Assembly: GCA_016932415.1 (NCBI GenBank)
Contig: JAFGCX010000020.1
Coordinates: forward strand, 269,288 to 333,287
Reading direction: 5' to 3'
From: Candidatus Krumholzibacteriota bacterium
Lineage (GTDB): Bacteria > Krumholzibacteriota > Krumholzibacteriia > Krumholzibacteriales > Krumholzibacteriaceae
DNA: 64,000 bases
Part shown: in pieces, positions 1 through 10,670 of the stretch
Layout: every line of letters starts with the position of its first letter
Numbering within the stretch: position 1 is the first letter of the stretch
Program-made: the position numbers and the translations under genes
The notes under the pieces: generated by a model
Told to the model about the DNA's origin: nothing
Databases searched by the model: none
Seen by the model: the letters and a program-made list of their open reading frames with translations, nothing else

Positions 1-805
1 CGGTCAGAGGAAAACCGATCATGATCCTTCCGCCGTTACGCTCCCTGATATAATCATTATTTTCAGGCGCTTCAAGCCTTGTGAAATTATACAGGCTTGT
101 CGATAACCTTATCCTCTGATCGCCCAACCACGGGGCGAACCAGCTGATCCCCCCCCCCCGCTCCTTTCCGGAACGTTCCTCGTACTGCATCAGTATATCT
201 TCTCCGAGTCCCCGGAAATTCTTTATTCTCCACCTTATCCCGTAACTCAATCCCTTGTCGAAATCGTAATTGGCCACCGGCATCGGATATTTCATGAAGA
301 GCTTCGGCCTCTCCTCGACATGTACGATCAGCCTGCACCGCTCCGCCCCCGTCTGCTCTACTGAGATATTCACCATTGAAAAGAACCCGAGGCCTCTGAG
401 GTAGGAATCATCCCTGAAGATGACATCATTATCAAGTCTGGACCCCGTTCGGCTCGCCATCACCCTTGTTATCGTACTGGCCCTGGTATATCTGTTCCCG
501 GTCACTATGATCGTGTCTATGACGCTTCCGAGGCATGGCGAGATCTTGCTATCAAACCTCTCCCGGTTGAAAGCCGGCTCCATGCCGTGGTCCCCGGAAC
601 CGTCGAATCCCAGTTTTCTCGCGAGATTGTCAAACATGCCGGGCGATTTGGCAGCCAGTTCCTCTTCAGGATCGCCTGCCGCCCTGTTCGCCGGTTCTCC
701 GGGATCACCATGCGCGGTTATGCCGCTATAAGGAATAAAGATAGACAGGAGAATAAAAATGATGAGGAATATCTTCAATGTCAAAAGCTCAGGCTCCAGA
801 TCCAT
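1..805 (-). CDS. Omp85/BamA-like outer-membrane protein, N-terminal part (runs off left edge)
   Basis: An open frame without stops runs from an ATG at 805 to the window edge (268 codons seen). Residues 9-30 form a hydrophobic signal/anchor segment. Residues about 95-167 read as a POTRA domain, starting IDTIIVTGNRYTRAST and ending in VHVEERPKLF. After it, strands such as GISWFAPWLGDQRIRLSTS look like the start of an Omp85 beta barrel. Omp85 proteins insert or export proteins or lipids at the outer membrane. A TAA lies in frame just upstream of the ATG, which fixes the N-terminal region. An 11-base G tract in the coding strand (149-159) lies between POTRA and barrel. The gene follows the 866-2203 gene by 60 bases on the same strand, so it is probably the last gene of the sigma-factor operon. 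Having a single POTRA, it could be a patatin-linked or TamA-like variant rather than BamA. Confidence 0.72.
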   Translation of the reverse strand, partial: MDLEPELLTLKIFLIIFILLSIFIPYSGITAHGDPGEPANRAAGDPEEELAAKSPGMFDNLARKLGFDGSGDHGMEPAFNRERFDSKISPCLGSVIDTIIVTGNRYTRASTITRVMASRTGSRLDNDVIFRDDSYLRGLGFFSMVNISVEQTGAERCRLIVHVEERPKLFMKYPMPVANYDFDKGLSYGIRWRIKNFRGLGEDILMQYEERSGKERGGGISWFAPWLGDQRIRLSTSLYNFTRLEAPENNDYIRERNGGRIMIGFPLT

Positions 806-865
806 ATTTCCAAAGGTTCTTTACTCACCTGAAGATAATAGGGAAAAGCGCCCCTGTAAAGCGTT

Positions 866-2203
866 TCATTCCTGATCAGGTTCCGGAAGAGGCAACCGCG
901 CTCCATGCGTCAGCTGACCGGCCTTCGAAAGAATGAAGGCGCCGACTCCGGTAAAGAGAGCGATGAAGTTCAGGAACGCGCTCATGCTTTTGAGTATGAT
1001 CCTTGCCGGAAGGAAGTATGGAGCAAACCACAGCATTCCGGAAAGAATTCCCAGAAGCATCAGTCCAAACAGGCCTATGATGCCCTGTATGAAGATCGAA
1101 TCACTTTCGAGATTGAATTTACTCACGATAAAACGTCCGAGCGCAAGGGCGCTGACGAAATATCCGACGATAACAAGCGCTCCGAATGAGAGCACCAGCA
1201 GTATCGCCACGGGAATCCCTATAATGGTGATACTGAGGATCACCCCGATCAATCCTACGACCGCGCCACCAATGAATAACACGAGGAGTCCTACTCCGAG
1301 CGCTTTGAAGAACGATCCGAAAATGAATTCGGATGAACGGCGCATCCTGTCTGGCAGGAAATAAAGTATGATCAGGAGAAGAAGAGCCCCAACGAGGAAT
1401 GAGACGAATTTCGCTATCACACGGAAGATTCCTCCTCCGAAGGCGAAGAACGGGACTGAAATAGGATTATGGTGGCTCCATACCTCTATCGTCTCTCCCC
1501 TGACGTGAGCGCGCGGGTCCTCATCGAGTCTCCCCAGCACCGATACGACTTCCCCGTTGACTATCGCCGTAGGTCCGATCTTCACGTCGCCGAGCACGGA
1601 GACGACATCACCGGTGACCTTCCCGTCGATCTCTATATCTCCGAAAAGGACTACCACGTCTCCACGGACGAGCTCGTTCCTGCCGATATGGACATCATCA
1701 CCGAACCTGACCAGTTCCTTCGTCCTTACGACCTTGAAATCCCTTTCCTCGATATTAAGAAAATCGAAATCGATATATTCCGAAGGATCATCGAGATCAT
1801 CGAGGTTTATCTTTATCCCATCGATATCATCGAATACCTTCTCGAGTCCCTCTGATATCCTGGCTTTGTCGATATCAAGTATGACCTCTTCTCCGTCGCT
1901 TGAACCTATCTTGACGCCCTTGTCCGATATCGAGATCTTGAGGTTGCTCTTTTTGTCTGTCTCTGATCTCTTCTTGTCTGATTTGTATTTTTTTATCTCT
2001 ACCGGCTTATCCTTTTCCTCTTCAGCCGTTTTCTCCTTGCGCGACAGCGTGTCTTTCTCCGCCTCCTGCTGTACCGATACCTGTGCCGCCGGAGAGACCA
2101 GTGCCTTGATGACAGTTTTTGTGACACCACCGAAACTCAAAAGAGTCACCATAATAAATATCTGAATCGATTTTGCCGCGACAGTGCTAAAAAATACCAA
2201 CAT
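866..2203 (-). CDS. Multi-pass membrane protein with bactofilin-like repeat domain
   Basis: This protein is 445 aa from the ATG at 2203, which is preceded by AAGGAGAGACGC; an ATG 24 bases upstream lacks a good ribosome site. An N-terminal hydrophobic segment is followed by a Lys/Glu-rich linker (about 45-90) and an acidic segment. Residues about 168-237 hold short repeating beta steps (GDVVVLFGDIEIDGKVTGD, then GDVKIGPTAIVNGEVV), as in the polymer-forming bactofilin-like fold. The second half holds five or more membrane spans. It overlaps the end of the anti-sigma gene by 17 bases, so it is in the same operon. Inference: a membrane-tethered envelope sensor or scaffold controlled by the upstream ECF sigma factor. 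No enzymatic motif is visible. Confidence 0.72.
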   Translation of the reverse strand: MLVFFSTVAAKSIQIFIMVTLLSFGGVTKTVIKALVSPAAQVSVQQEAEKDTLSRKEKTAEEEKDKPVEIKKYKSDKKRSETDKKSNLKISISDKGVKIGSSDGEEVILDIDKARISEGLEKVFDDIDGIKINLDDLDDPSEYIDFDFLNIEERDFKVVRTKELVRFGDDVHIGRNELVRGDVVVLFGDIEIDGKVTGDVVSVLGDVKIGPTAIVNGEVVSVLGRLDEDPRAHVRGETIEVWSHHNPISVPFFAFGGGIFRVIAKFVSFLVGALLLLIILYFLPDRMRRSSEFIFGSFFKALGVGLLVLFIGGAVVGLIGVILSITIIGIPVAILLVLSFGALVIVGYFVSALALGRFIVSKFNLESDSIFIQGIIGLFGLMLLGILSGMLWFAPYFLPARIILKSMSAFLNFIALFTGVGAFILSKAGQLTHGARLPLPEPDQE

Positions 2204-2834
2204 GCGTCTCTCCTTTTCTCCAGGCAATCCTCGTCATCCTGATTATAAGATAGAGGCTCAGGATAGATGCTATTATCCCTATACTCAGATATACGGCCGA
2301 AATATCCCCTGCCTGCCTCTGGAATGTCTTGATGAGGAGTCTTCCGGCCACACGGTATTTCTCAAGAGAATTGATAAATTGCATTAGGATCGCGGGGTCC
2401 TCGATAGTCCGCCTGAGCATATATATGCCGGATGCCCCGATACCGAGCATTCTCTGGGTCAATACTACGAAAGAGGTGAGTATCGGCGTGTAGACAGCCA
2501 CGAAAAGCCCGAAAACAGCTGAAGTCATCACGCCCGCGCGCAGAGGCGCCGGCAGAAGATCCCACCTGCCCCTGACCGAGATCCACGCTTTCTTAAGAGG
2601 GCTGACCCTGTAACGCGCGACATTGACGTGAGCCATGATCTTCATATTGAATTCAGGTGATGGTTCAAATATCTCCATCGCGCCGAGTGCGTTGAACACC
2701 TTTGAATATTCCCTGTCTATCGCGTGGCACGCCCGGCACTCACTGGTATGATTCTCATACTCCGCCATCCCGGCCAGGTCGAGTTCGCCATCGTAATATT
2801 TCTGAACGAGCATTTTAAAAAGATGGCAGTTCAT
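2187..2834 (-). CDS. Zinc-finger anti-sigma factor (zf-HC2 type)
   Basis: This 215-aa protein has an N-terminal ZAS motif: Cys3 and His29-x3-Cys33-x2-Cys36, the pattern of anti-sigma factors that hold ECF sigma factors inactive. A probable first membrane span lies at about 97-125 and a second hydrophobic stretch near 180-200, so the zinc domain should be cytoplasmic. It lies six bases downstream of the DUF4097 gene and two genes downstream of the ECF sigma factor, its likely partner. Family knowledge gives the role; the pairing is inferred from the operon. Confidence 0.8.
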   Translation of the reverse strand: MNCHLFKMLVQKYYDGELDLAGMAEYENHTSECRACHAIDREYSKVFNALGAMEIFEPSPEFNMKIMAHVNVARYRVSPLKKAWISVRGRWDLLPAPLRAGVMTSAVFGLFVAVYTPILTSFVVLTQRMLGIGASGIYMLRRTIEDPAILMQFINSLEKYRVAGRLLIKTFQRQAGDISAVYLSIGIIASILSLYLIIRMTRIAWRKGETHVGIF

Positions 2835-2840
2835 CTGATC

Positions 2841-3947
2841 TTACTCCCCTGGTTCCTCTATCGTAATATCTCCACTCGCTGATTCAAGAAAAACCTTTCC
2901 CTTTCCTCCACGCACAATACCATAGATACTGTTTCTGGCTACTTTTTTCAGGTCGATAGGAAGATCGACATTTATCGTCCCCGATGTAGTCCCTACCTTC
3001 AGGACATACCCACCTTCCATCGCTTCAAGGAATCTCAATGTTATCTGGCCGCTCGACGCAGTTATCTTGTAATTATTATCACCTTCGGGCAGAGCCCTTA
3101 TAAGGATATTACCGCTGGCGGTCGAGGCATCCACAGCCCCTCTCACGTCTATAAAATCAGCTTCCGCGTTCACTCCCCTGTACTCCACCGCGCCGACGCC
3201 TTCGACAATGACCTCGCCATATCCGATGCTCACTCCGAGGTCTCCTCCTGTCTGAAGAAGCTCCAACTTGCCTGTAGTGACATCGCATTTTACATTTCCG
3301 CCGATGTTCTTCCCCGCTATTTTTCCGCTTGTCACTTTAAGGACAGCATCTCCCGCGACCTTGACAGCCTTGATCTGTCCGCTGGTCACGTTGACCTCGG
3401 CATCTCCCCCGATCTCCCTTATATTCGCCTCGCCGCTCGATACCGATACTTCCACGCTTGAGCGTATATCCACTATCGTTATAGCGCCGCTCGCGGTAGT
3501 CGCGGCGACCTCAAAATCTTCCGGTACGAGGATGGTCAGTTCCATCATCATGTTCGGATGCTTGTCGACTACCATCGACAGGAGGCTTCGCTTGACTTTA
3601 TATTTCTTCGGATAAAGCGTCTCTATCTTTATTATATCTCCGGGTCTGGATACCTCGATCTCCATCAGGGAAGCGATCTTCTTCGCCTCCTCGAGATCAT
3701 CGGAGTGGACCCTCTTTATGACCTTGAGAAAGATGCTTTCGCGCCCTTTCTCCCCCGTCACGGAAATACTGCCGTTTACTCCTTCTATGACGATCGTCCG
3801 GGCCTCTCCCGGCTTGATCTCTTTCTCTACAGTCTCGGAATGGGTCACTTCGGCCGATGCCGGAACGGTCTGGATAAAGATGCAGCCCAACGCCAGGATC
3901 GAACAGGCTGCCTGGATCCTGCTGATACGACTCTTTGCTCTTCTCAT
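2841..3947 (-). CDS. DUF4097 family secreted beta-repeat protein
   Basis: The protein is 368 aa with an N-terminal signal peptide (about 1-32, ending near PASA). From about residue 140 it is built of short repeating beta strands such as VEVSVSSGEANIREIGGDA and VTSGQIKAVKVAGDA, typical of DUF4097 / head-GIN domain proteins that form a right-handed beta helix. The ATG at 3947 is preceded by GGAGGTCTGTC and overlaps the sigma factor stop by four bases (ATGA), showing translational coupling. Such proteins often sit beside ECF sigma/anti-sigma pairs in envelope-stress operons, but their molecular function is not known. Confidence 0.85.
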   Translation of the reverse strand: MRRAKSRISRIQAACSILALGCIFIQTVPASAEVTHSETVEKEIKPGEARTIVIEGVNGSISVTGEKGRESIFLKVIKRVHSDDLEEAKKIASLMEIEVSRPGDIIKIETLYPKKYKVKRSLLSMVVDKHPNMMMELTILVPEDFEVAATTASGAITIVDIRSSVEVSVSSGEANIREIGGDAEVNVTSGQIKAVKVAGDAVLKVTSGKIAGKNIGGNVKCDVTTGKLELLQTGGDLGVSIGYGEVIVEGVGAVEYRGVNAEADFIDVRGAVDASTASGNILIRALPEGDNNYKITASSGQITLRFLEAMEGGYVLKVGTTSGTINVDLPIDLKKVARNSIYGIVRGGKGKVFLESASGDITIEEPGE

Positions 3948-4549
3948 GACAGACCTCCTTCCGTCGAACCCGCGTCATCGACAAGTCCCTTTTTGATAAA
4001 AACGCTTTTTATCAGGTTCCTTGCCCTGTGTATCCTCGCCTTTACCGTTCCGAGCGGTATACCGAGGTTGTCTGATATCTCTTCATATGAAAGCTGCTCC
4101 TGATGACGCAGGATGACGATGATCCTGTAGTGATCGGGAAGCTCCGCTATCGCCTGATTCAACACTTCCATCATCTCCCTGTTCTCAAGTTCCCGGTCTG
4201 GATTGACTGTCTCGGCCGGCAGCTGACGCGACATCTCGCCATCTGAACCGGAAACAGGCTCGTCAAGAGAATATACGCCGCTTTTCCTCCGGCGTATGAA
4301 ATCGATACAAAGATTCGACGTAATCCTGTATAACCAGCTTGAAAACGGATATGAAGGATTATATCTGTCAAGAACGTTGAATGTCCTGATAAAGACATCC
4401 TGCGCCAGGTCCTCGGCGTCCGAATGATTCTTGACCATCCGGAAGCAGATGCTGTAGACGGGATTCCTGTATTTCGTGAGAAGTTCTTCAAAAGCCTTCT
4501 CATCCCCTTTCAGACAACGTTCGACCAGAATTGCATCTTCACGTTTCAA
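3944..4549 (-). CDS. ECF RNA polymerase sigma factor (sigma-70 family)
   Basis: This 201-aa protein has the two domains of an ECF sigma factor. Region 2 lies at about 20-95 (HSDAEDLAQDVFIRTFN and the -10 binding stretch PFSSWLYRITSNLCIDFIRR). Region 4 is a helix-turn-helix at about 140-190 (YEEISDNLGIPLGTVKARIH). The start is a TTG at 4549. It heads an operon with DUF4097, anti-sigma, bactofilin-like and Omp85-like genes, so it probably controls an outer-membrane or envelope stress regulon and its own operon. A candidate own promoter (GGAC near -35 and GTC near -10 in 4562-4595) is too weak to claim. Confidence 0.93.
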   Translation of the reverse strand: MKREDAILVERCLKGDEKAFEELLTKYRNPVYSICFRMVKNHSDAEDLAQDVFIRTFNVLDRYNPSYPFSSWLYRITSNLCIDFIRRRKSGVYSLDEPVSGSDGEMSRQLPAETVNPDRELENREMMEVLNQAIAELPDHYRIIVILRHQEQLSYEEISDNLGIPLGTVKARIHRARNLIKSVFIKKGLVDDAGSTEGGLS

Positions 4550-4826
4550 ACGTACACACCTTGATTACGTGACAGTATTAAGAATGTTTCGTCCTAATAA
4601 ATCTTTTTTATACATTATCTTCCGCAAGCAGCAAAAAAGATAGCAGGATAATTTAGATGTGGGAAGCCGAATCTTATAACCTGTTGCAGATAATCTGATT
4701 CTACCTGTCGGTGGCAAGTCAGAGGATCATTGATAAGATACCGTCGCACTCTACATCAATGCACGATCATTCGACCTGAATACCTGTTTTGTTTAAAACA
4801 AGGACCAGTTCCAAACAAAACCCAAA

Positions 4827-7800
4827 TCATTTTAACAGTACCATTTTTCTCGTTCTGGAATATTCTTTGGTTTCAAGTTTATAAAGATATACTCCGCTCG
4901 ATACTTCCCGATCCCTGTCATTGGTTCCATCCCATCTGATATTCCTGTAATACCCTTCCGGTAAGACTTCATCTACAAGTGTTTTTATCAACTGCCCCGC
5001 GATATTATAAATTTTCAACTTTACGTGCATCTTTTTAGAGATAGAGAACTCTATGGCTGTTACCGGATTAAACGGGTTAGGATAATTCTGGAATAGATGT
5101 GTTCCCACAGATATCATCTCTTCATCACCTGTCGGCTCACTTATCGAACCATTGAACCAATCCAGTATTTTTTGCAGGTGTTTGACTCGTGCTGGCGGTT
5201 CTTGAAGATTGTCGTCTCTTATCGAATGAAAACTGAATCCATCAAGAACGACCCTGGCAGTGTATCCCGCTCCGTTCTCAGCGGTTTCCTGCGCGACTCC
5301 AGCAAAGCCACTCTCGCCGTTATAGTCCGGATATTGCATTACATTAGTCGATGTTTCCCATCCGGAACTCTCAACCACATCGAATGATTTGATTTCAGGG
5401 CAACCACCGTTAATGTAGAAACTGGTGCCTTCAAATAATCCGATGCCGGTTAACAGCGGGTTCATGATCCCACCGCTGTAAATCCCCCCTGTAAAAAAAT
5501 AGTAACTGGAAAAATCCGTTCGGTACTGAATGAATACAGAAAGAGGATATCTGTACAGGTCATATATTTCGGTTGCCAGACCGTCTCCCGTCAGATAGAG
5601 ACCGACATCCTGCGTGGAACGATCGAGAAATTCATATAACAATCGGGCATCATCGGCAGTCGTCGGTTTTGCCTTGTATCCGATCGTGCTTTCCGCCAGA
5701 TCCCCCGAACTCCATATTATGATCCTGTACGTTCCCAATAACTGATCTATTGTCGCCCTCGATGCCAGCGTATTTCCCGCAATCGCCGTGGGATCCAGCA
5801 CATCGAAACGATCAGGTGTCACGTCTAAAAATTCAAACGCTGTCTCGAAGTATATCTGTCCGCCCCTGTTGTCGAATCTGTTTACGTAAAGGATATCCGA
5901 ATTTCCAGTCGGAAATATTGTCGCTTCACACGGCATTTCTCTCACCAGGGATTCCTCGCTGGTAACTCCAATGTCCTGACTCCAGTAAGTAGTTATCCCG
6001 TTCGCGTCCCTGGCGGAGAAATAATATGAAACGGTGTCTCCGGGTATATAGAGGTCGTCGTTGAGATCAATGCAAAATTGGCCCTGTTTTGGGACTCCTG
6101 AAACATATACCGAATCGAAGCGCAGGATAGTCCATCCTTCCTCCTGTCGAATAAATGGCCATCTCAGAGGGTCGCCGGATATCGATGCTCCCGACCGTTC
6201 CCCTATATCCCTGACATGAGCATAGACAGCAGGACCTCCCGAGTCATCGTGATCGAGACCTACATTGCATTCTCCGACGAATACTACTGCCGAATCCCCT
6301 GGTACATTGGCAGGCCTGGCAATATCCTCGATATCCATCGCAATATCTATCCGTGCTGTTCCTGTTATTGTGCCATCAGCAGGAAAATTATCCTGAAAGA
6401 GACAGATCTCGTTCACGAACCATGCGGGACCCTGCGCGTCATACCTTTTTATCGATACATTATCAAACCATGGAGAAGGTTCGTGTCGGGATCCACTGCC
6501 CAATATATCTCTGAGCTGATAATATTTATCCACAACGCCGATGGCGACCTGGATAGAATCGGCCCCGGGTTCGATAAGATGTCCTATAGGCTGATTGATA
6601 GTCACATATCTGTTACCGTTACCGTTGCTGTTGATGTAGTAATATAATTTATCGGAATTTTTCCATTCCCCTTCAACCCCATTCTTGATCGATCTGACCA
6701 GCCAGTAGTGAAATACAAGATTGTCGAGAGGCAGGTCCTCATATGCATCGTACTGAAGCAATACGGTCGACGCGGAAGCTGGAACGGATCCTCCTGGATT
6801 CATCGCCATGACTGGAGATACGAGAGTATTATCAAACGCGTACCCACTGCTTTCATCTGCGAAAGGTATCTCAAACAGGGCAGGATATCTTGGTGATGGA
6901 TAAGTGGATCCGGTGAAAAAATTCACCACAGTCCCATAGTTGTCATGGCATGGATCGAGGTCTATCATGTTACTTGAAAGTCCCTCGAAAGAACCCAAAG
7001 GCGACGCCCCGTCCAAATACCATCCGCTCCAGTCCATTGTTTCGAAATCAAAGTAGCCGAGGAGCCAGTTCGATTTTCCAAGCAACCAGAGATCGGGATC
7101 CGGACAATCCGTTTCTCTTGTGAATGAAGTGATCCCCGCGTCCATAGGCTTCAGTACGGGACCGGTGACAAACCCCACACCAAGCTGTCTCGCCTCATCA
7201 AAAATGGTTGAACTCATTGCGAAATAGGAGCCGTCATACTTGACATCAAAAATATCGGGAAGTTCAAAAGAGAATCCATCGAGACTGTCTCCCGGCAATA
7301 CCGGGTCCGTGTCAGTGGTCCAGAGAATGCCGTTCCATTCGGGAACACCGGTATCTATGTCATCGTCATCTGCGGGATTCAAATAAGGCGGCATTGTTGC
7401 CAGGCCTGGTGTCGAAGCGGGTATCCAGGGCTGCGGCGTCCAGCCTGCTGGACTCTGTATGTTTAGGTCCTCATAGTCGAAAGGAACATCGATTGAGATC
7501 CCGACAGCTCCCACCTGTTCAGGAGGAATACCTGGAAGCGTATTATTCTTGACCTTATAAAAATATCCCATTTTGGGAGGGTCCTCTACGACCCTTTCTG
7601 TTTCTCCAATCGTAACCAGGCCACAATTGTCCTTATCGAAAGGGCAGATCGTGGTAAAACGCTCCATTTCGATATAATCGCATCCGTCTGGCGGTATCCC
7701 CGTTTCCGGATAGTCTGTTATGCGAAGCCTGTCGTTGTTCAGCGCAGGGTTTTTTATTGTGCATATACCGTAATTGTCAGTATGTACGAGGTTGATATTA

Positions 7801-8468
7801 TCCTGAGGCTGACCAGTGCTGTTATGCCATCCGTTTGTTGTGACCGCCTTTGTAGGAGGGTTATCGGTATCCCAACCGGCGGCTGTCTGGCAATGAGCCC
7901 AGAAATGCCTTTTGTCACCAGTTCCGACCTGGAACCAATGCCCATCGGCTGAATCGGGGTGGTGCGCTTTGAACCCGGGAAGCACATTCTGACAACGGGA
8001 AAGTTCCTGTATATATAAACTGTAAGTGGCTTTCTCCTCAAAAAGATCATTGAAATACTCATTTACACCAAGACCATTCTTATGCCTGTATACATGATGT
8101 TTTCCCCTTGATTTGATAAATTCGGCTATCCCCCTGTTACCACCCAGACCCTTGTCCCCTCCATCGTCTTTTGACCTGATATAACTGAAAAGGGTGTTTA
8201 TGACTGTTTGACTGTCGTCCTGCCATTTACCAGGATCTCCCTCTGTGTGCGGAAAGAGTCCGGAAAATCCGTTATGATCCCAATACCAGAGACAATTGGC
8301 AACGGCAACCTCGGTACAGTTTCCTATGCCGGGCTTTTGCCAGAAATCAGGGACTCCTCCAGGAGATGTCGAATTCTTGTACTGTATATCGGCATATGCA
8401 TAACCGCCTGACACAATAACAATGCATGCGACACAGGCAAGCGAAAGCTTTCTCATCATTACCCCCAT
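4827..8468 (-). CDS. Large secreted protein with papain-like N-terminus and C-terminal FlgD/T9SS-type sorting domain
   Basis: This 1213-aa protein has a signal peptide at 1-27 (cut near AYA-DI). The N-terminal region has a Gln44...Cys51 arrangement (FWQKPGIGNCTEVAVANCLW) and later His-containing segments such as HFWAHCQTAAGWD, reminiscent of papain-like/C39 peptidases; this is only a resemblance. Long beta-rich regions follow. The last 90 residues are a FlgD-like sorting module: FQNYPNPFNPVTAIEFS, then VKLKIYNIAGQLIKTLVD, GYYRNIRWDG, SSGVYLYKLET and a terminal MVLLK. Such modules direct export and anchoring by type IX-like systems. Start choice among ATG 8468, 8459 and 8456 is uncertain. It stands alone between two intergenic gaps. 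Confidence 0.82.
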   Translation of the reverse strand: MGVMMRKLSLACVACIVIVSGGYAYADIQYKNSTSPGGVPDFWQKPGIGNCTEVAVANCLWYWDHNGFSGLFPHTEGDPGKWQDDSQTVINTLFSYIRSKDDGGDKGLGGNRGIAEFIKSRGKHHVYRHKNGLGVNEYFNDLFEEKATYSLYIQELSRCQNVLPGFKAHHPDSADGHWFQVGTGDKRHFWAHCQTAAGWDTDNPPTKAVTTNGWHNSTGQPQDNINLVHTDNYGICTIKNPALNNDRLRITDYPETGIPPDGCDYIEMERFTTICPFDKDNCGLVTIGETERVVEDPPKMGYFYKVKNNTLPGIPPEQVGAVGISIDVPFDYEDLNIQSPAGWTPQPWIPASTPGLATMPPYLNPADDDDIDTGVPEWNGILWTTDTDPVLPGDSLDGFSFELPDIFDVKYDGSYFAMSSTIFDEARQLGVGFVTGPVLKPMDAGITSFTRETDCPDPDLWLLGKSNWLLGYFDFETMDWSGWYLDGASPLGSFEGLSSNMIDLDPCHDNYGTVVNFFTGSTYPSPRYPALFEIPFADESSGYAFDNTLVSPVMAMNPGGSVPASASTVLLQYDAYEDLPLDNLVFHYWLVRSIKNGVEGEWKNSDKLYYYINSNGNGNRYVTINQPIGHLIEPGADSIQVAIGVVDKYYQLRDILGSGSRHEPSPWFDNVSIKRYDAQGPAWFVNEICLFQDNFPADGTITGTARIDIAMDIEDIARPANVPGDSAVVFVGECNVGLDHDDSGGPAVYAHVRDIGERSGASISGDPLRWPFIRQEEGWTILRFDSVYVSGVPKQGQFCIDLNDDLYIPGDTVSYYFSARDANGITTYWSQDIGVTSEESLVREMPCEATIFPTGNSDILYVNRFDNRGGQIYFETAFEFLDVTPDRFDVLDPTAIAGNTLASRATIDQLLGTYRIIIWSSGDLAESTIGYKAKPTTADDARLLYEFLDRSTQDVGLYLTGDGLATEIYDLYRYPLSVFIQYRTDFSSYYFFTGGIYSGGIMNPLLTGIGLFEGTSFYINGGCPEIKSFDVVESSGWETSTNVMQYPDYNGESGFAGVAQETAENGAGYTARVVLDGFSFHSIRDDNLQEPPARVKHLQKILDWFNGSISEPTGDEEMISVGTHLFQNYPNPFNPVTAIEFSISKKMHVKLKIYNIAGQLIKTLVDEVLPEGYYRNIRWDGTNDRDREVSSGVYLYKLETKEYSRTRKMVLLK

Positions 8469-8623
8469 CAGCAGCCTGAATTATCATATATAATATAATT
8501 GCTTAAAAATACCCCCTATAAGAACCTCATTATATTTCCATTTTGACTGGAATTCAAGGAAATTTCATTTGATATCCATGTTCATCTCCTGGAGACAGAG
8601 GAATTTTCATACAGTAATTCTTC

Positions 8624-10006
<1,383 letters not shown>

Positions 10007-10032
10007 AGATCGACTGATCAACTGGAGGAATC

Positions 10033-10434
10033 ATGAAATCTCTCTGGGGACAGAACAATCAGTATCTCAGGGTCAAACGGAACAACCTGGAAATCAGCCC
10101 GAAATTCACGAAGATGGTACTGGCGAGCATATTCATACTTATCGCCGCGATCTTTCTGGCCAGCGACGTCGGCCTCTGGAACCTATGGCAGGCCCAGAAA
10201 GAGATGGATGAGCTGGAAAGCGAGATCGAGATACTGAGGGCGCAGACACAGTACCTCAGAACGACAATCGAGGAATTGAAGACCAATCCTTTCATGATCG
10301 AGAAAGTCGCCAGAGAACGTTACGGTTATCTCAGGCCGGGTGACAGGGTCTACCGGATAATCCCCCTCCCTGCCGATCAAGAAAACTATCCAATATCAAC
10401 AACTTCTCTTGACATCAAGGGGGCAAGTCAATAA
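10033..10434 (+). CDS. ftsB: FtsB/DivIC-type septum formation initiator
   Basis: This is a 133-aa bitopic protein: a short cytoplasmic N-terminus, one membrane span (about 33-52), a coiled coil (about 56-85, MDELESEIEILRAQTQYLRT) and the family end pattern MIEKVARERYGYLRPGD. FtsB bridges FtsL and FtsQ in the divisome. CTGGAGGAATC precedes the ATG. Its position right after eno is typical of ftsB. It is somewhat longer at both ends than the E. coli protein. Confidence 0.87.
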   Translation: MKSLWGQNNQYLRVKRNNLEISPKFTKMVLASIFILIAAIFLASDVGLWNLWQAQKEMDELESEIEILRAQTQYLRTTIEELKTNPFMIEKVARERYGYLRPGDRVYRIIPLPADQENYPISTTSLDIKGASQ

Positions 10435-10452
10435 TATTGGATGAGAAAATGA

Positions 10453-10529
<77 letters not shown>

Positions 10530-10543
10530 ATATAGAAAGATGA

Positions 10544-10585
10544 ATTCCCGGCTTCCCTGATCGATGGAGCCGGGAATCGTCTTTT
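10544..10585 (+). terminator. Rho-independent terminator after eno-ftsB-tRNA
   Basis: ATTCCCGGC (10544-10552) pairs with GCCGGGAAT (10569-10577); three further inner pairs are possible. The hairpin is followed by CGTCTTTT. It closes the plus-strand unit. Confidence 0.8.
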
Positions 10586-10670
10586 ACAGGGCCTGAAACT
10601 CAGACTCTTGAAAAAACCCCTCGGCCTGCCGGTCCTTGATCACTGTACAAAAGCGCCTGCCTGACGTCAT

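Noticed and set aside
1557..2165. 202-codon plus-strand frame in the bactofilin-like gene
   Set aside because: It is antisense to a gene with recognisable domains; its Ser/Thr-rich product is the usual shadow of Asp/Glu/Lys codons.
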